DNA from: Streptomyces antimycoticus | Lineage (GTDB): Bacteria; Actinomycetota; Actinomycetes; Streptomycetales; Streptomycetaceae | DNA: 64,000 nt | Direction: 5' to 3' | Assembly: GCF_005405925.1 (NCBI RefSeq) | Contig: NZ_BJHV01000001.1 | Span: forward strand, 4,278,001 to 4,342,000 | Shown here: one piece after another, positions 58,027 through 64,000 of the stretch | Numbering within the stretch: position 1 is the stretch's first letter | How the letters are laid out: every line of letters begins with the position of its first letter | Program-made: the position numbers and the translations under genes | The notes under the pieces: model-generated | What the model saw: only the letters and a program-made list of their open reading frames with translations | The model's database searches: none | Told to the model about the DNA's origin: nothing

Positions 58027-59823
58027 TCACCGCATCCGCGTCGCCCACTCCTGCACCTTCTTGATCCGCTCGCGGATCTGCCCCGCCGTCGCCTCCGCGC
58101 TCGGCGGGCCGCCGCACACCCGGCGCAGCTCGGTGTGGATCACGCCATGCGGCTTACCGCTCTGGTGGACATACGCCCCGACCAGCGTGTTGAGCTGCTT
58201 GCGCAGCTCCAGCAGCTCCTTGTGGGTGACCACCGGCCGCCGCTCCGCCGGGAGCTCCAGCAGATCCGCCTCCGCGTCCGGCTTCTTGCGGCTGTGCGCG
58301 ATCTGCTTGGCCTGCCGCTTCTGGAGCAGCATCTGCACCTGGTCGGGTTCGAGAAGCCCGGGGATGCCGAGGTAGTCCTGCTCCTCGTCGCTGCCCGGAT
58401 GCGCCTGCATGCCGAACTCGGCGCCGTCGTACAGCACCCGGTCGAAGACCGCGTCCGACTCCAGTGCCTCGAAGGGGAGTTGGTCCTGTTCGCCGGTGTC
58501 CTCGTCCTGCTGCTTCTCGGCCTCCTCGAGGAGCTTGTCCTCCTCCGCGTACGGGTTCTCCTCCTCACCGTCCTTCTTCGGCTTGTCCAGGACGTGGTCG
58601 CGCTCGACCTCCATCTCGCCCGCGAAGCCGAGCAGCATCGGGATGGTGGGGAGGAAGACGGACGCGGTCTCGCCGCGCCGCCGCGACCGTACGAAACGGC
58701 CGACGGCCTGGGCGAAGAAGAGCGGGGTGGAGATGGTGGTCGCGTAGACCCCGACCGCCAGCCGGGGCACGTCCACCCCCTCCGACACCATGCGGACCGC
58801 GACCATCCAGCGGTCGTCGGAGTGGCTGAAGTCCTCGATCCGCTGGGACGCCGCCGCCTCGTCGGAGAGCACGAGCGTCGCCTTGTTGCCGGTGATCTCG
58901 CGGATCAGCTTGGCGTACGCACGGGCCGAGTCCTGGTCGGCGGCGATGACGAGCGCCCCCGCGTCCGGGATGCCCTTGCGGACCTCGGACAGCCGCTGGT
59001 CGGCGGCGCGCAGCACATTCGGCATCCAGTCGCCGCGCGGATCGAGCGCGGTACGCCACGCCTGGGAGACGGCATCCTTGGTCATCGGCTCGCCGAGCCG
59101 CGCCTCGAGCTCGTCGCCCGCCTTGGTGCGCCAGCGCATGTTGCCGCTGTAGGAGAGGAAGATGACGGGGCGCACCACACCGTCGGAGAGCGCGTTGCCG
59201 TAGCCGTAGGTGTAGTCGGCGGACGAGCGCCGGATGCCGTCGTTGCCCTCTTCGTAGGTGACGAAGGGGATGGGGTTGGTGTCGGACCGGAACGGGGTGC
59301 CGGTGAGCGCGAGCCGCCGGGTCGCCGGCTCGAACGCCTCCAGACACGCCTCGCCCCAGGAGCGGGAGTCGCCGGCGTGGTGGATCTCGTCGAGGATGAC
59401 GAGCGTCTTGCGCTGCTCGATGCGATTGCGGTGCAGCATGGGCCGGACGCCGACGCCCGCGTAGGTGACGGCGATCCCGTGGTACTCCCGGCTCAGCGGG
59501 CCCGCGCTGTACTCCGGGTCCAGCTTGATGCCGATCCGCGCGGCGGCCTCCGCCCACTGCTTCTTCAGATGCTCGGTCGGCGCGACGACCGTCACCTGCT
59601 GGACGACGTGGTGGTGCAGCAGCCAGGAGGCGAGGGTCAGCGCGAAGGTGGTCTTACCGGCGCCGGGGGTCGCGACCGCGAGGAAGTCCCGCGGCTGCTC
59701 CTGGATGTATTTGTCCAATGCGCCCTGCTGCCAGGCGCGCAGCTTGCTCGCGGTACCCCAAGGAGCCCGGCCGGGGAAGGCGGGCGAGAGGTGATGACTG
59801 GTGGAGGCGGCAGTAGTACTCAC
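58027..59823 (-). CDS. DEAD/DEAH-box helicase (SF2)
   Basis: 598 residues from GTG 59823 (GGAGA upstream). Q-like region SKLRAWQQGALDKY, Walker A TPGAGKTT (52-59), DEIHH (145-149), TGTPFRSD (175-182) and the C-terminal helicase motif IEDFSHSDDRWMVAVRMVSEGVDVPRLAV with QAVGRFVRSRR. A Glu-rich insert (EEDKLLEEAEKQQDEDTGEQD) and a helical C-terminal domain follow. The layout resembles the XPB/Rad25-related helicases of actinobacteria. The role in DNA repair or RNA handling is not established. Confidence 0.9.
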   Translation of the reverse strand: MSTTAASTSHHLSPAFPGRAPWGTASKLRAWQQGALDKYIQEQPRDFLAVATPGAGKTTFALTLASWLLHHHVVQQVTVVAPTEHLKKQWAEAAARIGIKLDPEYSAGPLSREYHGIAVTYAGVGVRPMLHRNRIEQRKTLVILDEIHHAGDSRSWGEACLEAFEPATRRLALTGTPFRSDTNPIPFVTYEEGNDGIRRSSADYTYGYGNALSDGVVRPVIFLSYSGNMRWRTKAGDELEARLGEPMTKDAVSQAWRTALDPRGDWMPNVLRAADQRLSEVRKGIPDAGALVIAADQDSARAYAKLIREITGNKATLVLSDEAAASQRIEDFSHSDDRWMVAVRMVSEGVDVPRLAVGVYATTISTPLFFAQAVGRFVRSRRRGETASVFLPTIPMLLGFAGEMEVERDHVLDKPKKDGEEENPYAEEDKLLEEAEKQQDEDTGEQDQLPFEALESDAVFDRVLYDGAEFGMQAHPGSDEEQDYLGIPGLLEPDQVQMLLQKRQAKQIAHSRKKPDAEADLLELPAERRPVVTHKELLELRKQLNTLVGAYVHQSGKPHGVIHTELRRVCGGPPSAEATAGQIRERIKKVQEWATRMR

Positions 59824-59934
59824 GGTCTCCGTCGGGCTGGCTCGGCGAGGTCGATCGGGAACCGCGTCAGCCTACCGGTGCCGTCGTTCACGCTCCGGGG
59901 TACGGGCCGATCCCACCCGAGGGTGGGATCAGGC

Positions 59935-60318
59935 TCACATTCCCTCGTGCAGCCTGCGCAATCTGGCCGCGATGTCGCCAACGTCCTCGAGCACGCCCGC
60001 GGCCACACCGACGACCAGCTTGTACGCCTCGTCCTGGTCGACGTCGAGCATCTCGGTGCCGTTGAGGTCGAGAAAGACCACCGTGCACATCCACGCCATC
60101 CGCTTGTTGCCGTCCACCAGCGGGTGGTTGACGGCGAGCGACTGGAGCAGCGCGGCGGCCTTCTCGAAGCGGTCGGTGTACGCCTCTATGCCGAACATCT
60201 GCGACTGCGGACGATGCACAGCCGAGCTCAGCAACCCCAGATCGCGCACCGCGATCCGCTGCCCCCCACAGGCGATTTCCGCCAGGTCCAGCACTTCCTG
60301 GACCGTCAGGTACTTCAC
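59935..60318 (-). CDS. Fic/Doc-family toxin
   Basis: 127 residues from GTG 60318, directly adjacent to the antitoxin stop (TAAGTG). The active-site motif is HPLVDGNKR (65-73), close to the Fic/Doc consensus HPFxDGNKR with Leu for Phe. Length and the N-terminal YLTVQEVLDLAE match Doc, which phosphorylates EF-Tu and halts translation. AMPylation cannot be excluded. It follows a ribbon-helix-helix antitoxin gene, the phd-doc order with a different antitoxin type. Confidence 0.88.
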   Translation of the reverse strand: MKYLTVQEVLDLAEIACGGQRIAVRDLGLLSSAVHRPQSQMFGIEAYTDRFEKAAALLQSLAVNHPLVDGNKRMAWMCTVVFLDLNGTEMLDVDQDEAYKLVVGVAAGVLEDVGDIAARLRRLHEGM

Positions 60319-60522
60319 TTACTCCCCCAGCCTCCGCAGAAGGTCCGCGTGGCGTGCCGCGTACTTCGCCCCCAGGCGCTGGACCGACTCCCGGTCCGCC
60401 TCCTGCTCGAGATACCGATCGATCGCCTGAAGCACTATGGCGTGCATACTGCGGCCCTCCTCCTCGGCCCGCTGCTTGAGCGCCTCTTGCTGGTCGTCGC
60501 GCAGTCGGAGATTCATAGCCAT
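60319..60522 (-). CDS. Ribbon-helix-helix antitoxin
   Basis: 67 residues. NLRLRDDQQEALKQRAEEEGRSMHAIVLQAIDRYLEQEA is an Arc/CopG-type ribbon-helix-helix, and the short tail (RLGAKYAARHADLLRRLGE) would neutralise the toxin. The stop is directly followed by the toxin start. It probably represses its own promoter through the GTACCA-TGGTAC inverted repeat immediately upstream. Confidence 0.82.
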   Translation of the reverse strand: MAMNLRLRDDQQEALKQRAEEEGRSMHAIVLQAIDRYLEQEADRESVQRLGAKYAARHADLLRRLGE

Positions 60523-60531
60523 ACCAAAACG

Positions 60532-60558
60532 GTACCACCAATGGGGTCAAAATGGTAC
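60532..60558. promoter_or_regulatory. Inverted repeat at the toxin-antitoxin promoter
   Basis: GTACCA (60532-60537) and TGGTAC (60553-60558) flank a 15-bp centre in the 35-bp gap between the antitoxin start and the MFS stop. A TTGACC lies within on the minus strand. It fits an antitoxin-bound operator. Confidence 0.55.
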
Positions 60559-62072
60559 TACACGGTGACGGGCCGCAACCGCGTCGTCACCCACGCCCCC
60601 ACCAACGCCACCGCCGTCATCGCCACGTAGACCGCCCCGAAGGCGGCCGGCTGGTGGGAGGCGGTCGAGCCGGTGGCGGCGACATCGCCGCCACCGAAGG
60701 TGACGAAGAGGACGCCGCTGAGCCCGACCAGCGTGATGTTGCCGAGCGCGTCGGAGACCTGGAGGGAGGCGGAGTTGCTGCCCGCGTCCTCCGGACGGGA
60801 GAGCTTCAGCAGCAGCACGCTCCCGCTGGAGATGGCCAGCCCCATCCCATAGCCGCCGATCACCCAGGCCACGGCCACAATCCAGGCCGGGACGGAGTCG
60901 ATGAGGGCCAGGAGCACCATGGCGATGGACACGGCCATGAGGAGCATGCCGAGGCCCATCAGCCGTTCACGGTGCGGCTCCAGGCGGGGGCGGCTCTGGG
61001 TGTACGAGCCCAGTGCCCAGGTGAGTCCGCCGCCGGTGAGACAGAGCCCGGCGGCGGTCGCGGACAGGCCGCGCTGGGTCACCAGCATCAGCGGGACGAA
61101 GCTCTCCGCGCCCAGGAAGGACCCCGCCGCCACCCCGCGCAGCAAGATCACCGACGGCAGTCCGCGGGCGGCTCGGAAGGTGCCCTTGGGCAGCAGCCGC
61201 AGTACGCACGGGACGATCAGGGCGAGCCCGGCGGCGGCCGGAAAGAGGGAGAGCCAGCTGAGGTCCTGGCCCGCGTACTGCAGCAGCCCGGCGCCGGCCG
61301 CGACGGCGAGCGCGAGGAGGATGCGGCGGCGGTTCATGCCCGCGGAGCGCTCGCTCGGGGGCAGGGCGCGCAGCGCGGGGAGCATCACCGCGAGCGGCGG
61401 CAGCACCAGCACCGGGATGGCCAGGAACACCCAGCGCCAGCCGACCTGTTCGGTGACGGTCCCGGCGGCGAGCGGGCCGACGATCACCGGCAGCACCCAG
61501 GCGGCGGAGAAGGATGCCAGCACCGCGGGCTGCAGCCGCTGCGGATAGGCGCGGCCGACCACCACATACAGCGCGACGATCACCAGCCCGCCGCCTATGC
61601 CCTGCACCGCGCGCCCACCCACGAACATCCACATCCGCTGTGCCGAACCGGCCACCAGCAGCCCGGCGGCGAACGCCGCGATCCCGGTGAACAGCGGCGC
61701 CAGCGGCCCCTTGCGGTCGCACCACTCCCCCGACAGCGCCATCGCGAACAGGCTCGCGGTGAAGTAGGCGGAGAAGGCGTACGCGTAGAGCTCGACCCCG
61801 TCCAGCGCGCGGGCCGCGACCGGCATCGCGGTGTTGACCGCGCTCGCCTCGAAGGCGATGAGGGAGACGACGGTGACGATGCCGAGGGTCAAGGCACGGT
61901 AGCGCCTCCCCAGTACGGTGTCGCCGGTGTCGCCGCCGCCCTCCGGACCCAGGTCCAGGTCCAGGTCCAGCTCTCCGTCGTGCGGCTCGGGTGGGAGGGA
62001 GGACGCCTGGGGCGGCAGGGCGGCGCTGTCCGTGACGGCGGCGTCGGCGTCATGGGGGTCGCGAGGGGTCAT
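60558..62072 (-). CDS. MFS drug-exporter-type transporter
   Basis: 504 residues from ATG 62072; the longer frame starts lack signals. A cytoplasmic N-terminus with a short LDLDLDLG repeat precedes about 14 helices (TLGIVTVVSLIAFEASAVNTAMPVAARAL, LYAYAFSAYFTASLFAMALSGEWCDRKG, GRAVQGIGGGLVIVALYVVVGRAYP). This is the EmrB/QacA-like exporter group. The substrate is unknown. TACTCT 6 nt before the ATG suggests a leaderless mRNA. The stop lies at the toxin-antitoxin operator. Confidence 0.85.
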   Translation of the reverse strand: MTPRDPHDADAAVTDSAALPPQASSLPPEPHDGELDLDLDLGPEGGGDTGDTVLGRRYRALTLGIVTVVSLIAFEASAVNTAMPVAARALDGVELYAYAFSAYFTASLFAMALSGEWCDRKGPLAPLFTGIAAFAAGLLVAGSAQRMWMFVGGRAVQGIGGGLVIVALYVVVGRAYPQRLQPAVLASFSAAWVLPVIVGPLAAGTVTEQVGWRWVFLAIPVLVLPPLAVMLPALRALPPSERSAGMNRRRILLALAVAAGAGLLQYAGQDLSWLSLFPAAAGLALIVPCVLRLLPKGTFRAARGLPSVILLRGVAAGSFLGAESFVPLMLVTQRGLSATAAGLCLTGGGLTWALGSYTQSRPRLEPHRERLMGLGMLLMAVSIAMVLLALIDSVPAWIVAVAWVIGGYGMGLAISSGSVLLLKLSRPEDAGSNSASLQVSDALGNITLVGLSGVLFVTFGGGDVAATGSTASHQPAAFGAVYVAMTAVALVGAWVTTRLRPVTV

Positions 62073-62078
62073 GGCGTC

Positions 62079-62084
62079 AGAGTA
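62079..62084 (-). promoter_or_regulatory. TACTCT -10 box of the MFS exporter
   Basis: A TANNNT box lies 6 nt before ATG 62072 with no ribosome site, the leaderless layout. Confidence 0.5.
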
Positions 62085-62193
62085 AGTGGCGTTCCGGGAC
62101 GTCACACCTGTCGCGGGACGGAGCCGCGCTCGGCCGTTGGCCCTAGGCACCCTGTCCGCGACGCGGGCCCTCGGTCCTGGCCGTCCCCGGCCC

Positions 62194-63258
62194 CTACGTG
62201 GTGAGCACGACCCCCGCGTACGAGGCCCCCGCGATCACCACCCACGCACACAGCCCCAACGCCGCGACCCGGGCGCCGGTGCGGGTGAGTGAGGGGAGGT
62301 GGACGGCGCTGCCGAGGCCGAAGAGGGCGGCGGCGAGGAGGAGTTCCTGGGCCGTGGCGGCGGTGTCCAGCGCGGCGGTGGACAGGAGGTCCGTGCTGCG
62401 CAGGGCGGTCATCGCGAGGAAGCCGAGGACGAACAGCGGCACCAGCGGCGGCCGCCGCTTCGCCGCCTCGCCCACCGTCCCCTCGGCCGCCGCCTTGGCG
62501 CGCCCCCGCGCCCGTACGGACGTCGCGAGCGCGGCGACCAGCGGGGCGAGCATGGCCACCCGCACCAGCTTGACCAGCACCGCGTCGCCCAGTGCCGCCG
62601 GTCCGGCGGTCTGCGCGGTGGCCACGACCTGGCCCACGTCGTGCACGCTCGCCCCCACCCACCGGCCGAACGCCACGTCGTCCAGCCCCAAGGGGTGCTG
62701 AAGCAGCGGCAGGACGGCGATGGCGAGGGTGCCGCAGAGCGTCACCAGCGCCACGGAGGTGGCCACGTCGCGTTCATCGCTCTCCGACACCTCGCTCACC
62801 GCGCCGATGGCGGAGGCCCCGCAGATCGAGTAGCCGGTCGCGATCAGCAGCGGCTGATCGCCGCGCAGCCCCATCCGGCGGCCGAGCCACCAGGTACCGC
62901 AGAAGGTGGCCGCGACCACACCCAGGACCATCGCCACGGTGGCCCAGCCGAGGCCCAGCACATCGCTCAGGCTGAGCTTGAGGCCGAGCAGCACGATGCC
63001 GAGCCGCATCAGCCGCTTCCCGGCGAAGGAGAGCCCGGCGCGGCAGACGCCCCGGACGAGTCCGCGCGCCCCCGGCAGATGGGCCGCGACGATGCCCAGC
63101 ACCACGGAGGCGGTCAGCAGGGGGACGGCGGGGAGCAGCCAGTGGACGCCCCAGGCGGCCGCGACCCCGGCCACGGCGAGTCCGAGCCCGTACGCCGTGG
63201 CCGGCGGCCGCCATCCGGCAGCCTGCCGCGCCCGGCCGGGCGCGGCAGTCAGCGTCAC
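62194..63258 (-). CDS. YeiH-family putative sulfite/sulfate exporter
   Basis: 354 residues. GTG 63258 overlaps the stop of the cysteine dioxygenase gene (GTGA), so the two are co-translated. About ten membrane segments are present; MRLGIVLLGLKLSLSDVLGLGW, ATGYSICGASAIGAVSEV and VLVKLVRVAMLAPLVAAL are hallmarks of the UPF0324/YeiH family. Some members are annotated as sulfate exporters. Coupling to cysteine dioxygenase suggests removal of sulfite or sulfate made from cysteine. Confidence 0.88.
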   Translation of the reverse strand: MTLTAAPGRARQAAGWRPPATAYGLGLAVAGVAAAWGVHWLLPAVPLLTASVVLGIVAAHLPGARGLVRGVCRAGLSFAGKRLMRLGIVLLGLKLSLSDVLGLGWATVAMVLGVVAATFCGTWWLGRRMGLRGDQPLLIATGYSICGASAIGAVSEVSESDERDVATSVALVTLCGTLAIAVLPLLQHPLGLDDVAFGRWVGASVHDVGQVVATAQTAGPAALGDAVLVKLVRVAMLAPLVAALATSVRARGRAKAAAEGTVGEAAKRRPPLVPLFVLGFLAMTALRSTDLLSTAALDTAATAQELLLAAALFGLGSAVHLPSLTRTGARVAALGLCAWVVIAGASYAGVVLTT

Positions 63259-63851
63259 TGGCCGTCCGCCGTCGGAAGGCCCTGGACCTCGTCCGCCGTC
63301 GGGAGGTCGTAGACCCGCCGGACGCTGCTGCCCAGGCGGGCGATGTCCGCCCCGTAGACATGGATCGAGATCGCCTTCGTCCCGCAGGCGTTCCACACCC
63401 TGTGGATATCTCCGGGCGGCGCGAAACCGCACACCGCGCCCCGCGGGTTGACCACGTCCTCGACCGCGATCAGCCGCGAGCCCGGGCCGTCGGGGACGAG
63501 GCGGTAGCGCCGCTCGTGCTCCTCGCCCTCGTGGACGCCGGTCACACACCAGGACACATGGTCATGGATCGCCGTGCGCTGACCGGGCAGCCATACCAGC
63601 GCGACGATCGAGAAGCTGCCGTCGGGCTCGGCATGCAGCACATGCTGGCGGTAGCGGTCGGGGTCGCCCTCGCGCTGCTCGGGGGTGAGCAGATCGGGCG
63701 CGCCGAGGTGGGGCGCGAGCCGCTCGCCGACCAGATAGGCGGTCACATCGGGCGCCAGCCCCCGGTCGACGGCCTCGCGGACGTCGCCGACGAACTCGCC
63801 GAGGCGTGCCGTGAGAAGACGGGAGGACGGATACGCGGTCGGGGTGCTCAT
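63255..63851 (-). CDS. Cysteine dioxygenase (cupin)
   Basis: 198 residues from ATG 63851. The cupin iron ligands are His96 and His98 (TAIHDHVSWCVTG) and His150 (PPGDIHRVWN). Cys102 and other residues near the metal agree with bacterial cysteine dioxygenases. The enzyme oxidises cysteine to cysteine sulfinate. The last 54 bp are a 27-bp in-frame duplication (DLPTADEVQ then GLPTADGQ-stop). It is coupled to the downstream YeiH exporter gene. Confidence 0.88.
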   Translation of the reverse strand: MSTPTAYPSSRLLTARLGEFVGDVREAVDRGLAPDVTAYLVGERLAPHLGAPDLLTPEQREGDPDRYRQHVLHAEPDGSFSIVALVWLPGQRTAIHDHVSWCVTGVHEGEEHERRYRLVPDGPGSRLIAVEDVVNPRGAVCGFAPPGDIHRVWNACGTKAISIHVYGADIARLGSSVRRVYDLPTADEVQGLPTADGQ

Positions 63852-63935
63852 GGTGGCAGCGTCCTGCCGCCCGCTCCATCACGTCCAACGACAGCTTGTT
63901 GAGCCGTCCCCAAGCGCCGCTTATGGATGGCGCTC

Positions 63936-64000
63936 ATGGACGAGCGCTCGGCGCACGGCCGCGCTCAGCATCCGACCCGGTTCCCCGCCACCGTCTTCAG
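63936..64000 (+). CDS. Possible start of a gene running off the window
   Basis: ATG 63936 opens a frame (MDERSAHGRAQHPTRFPATVF) that remains open to the end with GC-rich third positions in about 17 of 20 codons. It is divergent from the cysteine dioxygenase. No family or ribosome site can be recognised from 21 codons. Confidence 0.35.
   Translation, partial: MDERSAHGRAQHPTRFPATVF

Noticed and set aside
58135..60630. 831-residue plus-strand ORF over the helicase and toxin genes
   Set aside because: Antisense shadow; the minus strand has intact helicase and Fic motifs.

Overview
The window is chromosomal DNA of a Streptomyces or very close relative. Base composition is about 72% GC with strong third-position GC. 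GTG starts are common, and Tat and lipoprotein signals, sortase E/F genes, DasR-type operators and many Streptomyces families occur (DUF6412, DUF3618, DUF2017, RDD clusters, GlxA). From memory, the gene order follows the S. coelicolor core region around SCO2837-SCO2940. I see no prophage, IS element, CRISPR array or rRNA.

Left part (1-24 kb): cell envelope and sugar genes. They are a Tat-exported M15-like protein that has lost its metal ligands, a secreted choice-of-anchor protein, a GntR regulator, glxA with the convergent GH6 gene cslZ but no intact cslA, and a class F sortase with an exported partner. Next come a HAD phosphatase, an Asp/Thr-repeat surface protein ending in LAATG, and a ROK regulator with a perfect 27-bp operator facing a Gfo/Idh/MocA oxidoreductase. 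A fumarylacetoacetase-fold enzyme, a YidC paralogue, DUF6412, sortase E, DUF445, an SGNH hydrolase, DUF1707 and an ABC exporter follow.

Middle (24-46 kb): housekeeping and nutrient genes. These are a class A penicillin-binding protein, a GroES-like protein, DUF3618, bcp, tRNA-Leu(UAG), rdgB, rph, the N-acetylglucosamine PTS genes nagF and nagE2 around three DasR-like sites, and an MBL hydrolase. The CysM-CysO-Mec cysteine system with a Cys-containing leader peptide follows, then an amino-acid permease, DUF2017, clpS, pncB-pncA (NAD salvage), an M6 protease and three RDD proteins.

Right part (46-64 kb): an XRE regulator with a Zn-alcohol dehydrogenase, an FAD-linked oxidase, a Tat-exported repeat protein, and hppD divergent from an Lrp/AsnC regulator. 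An ArsR-small protein-MFS operon, a Lon-like PDZ protease, an IclR regulator, a helicase, a Fic/RHH toxin-antitoxin pair, a second MFS exporter and a cysteine dioxygenase coupled to a YeiH-type sulfite exporter complete it.

Three window-wide signals matter. (1) Ten single-base frameshifts in eight otherwise normal genes are all repaired by adding one base in a G/C run, so they are probably homopolymer under-calls. (2) Several genes have short tandem duplications of their own 3' end, often including the stop codon. (3) There are several minisatellites, including 21 units of exactly 23 bp with an alternating higher-order pattern.
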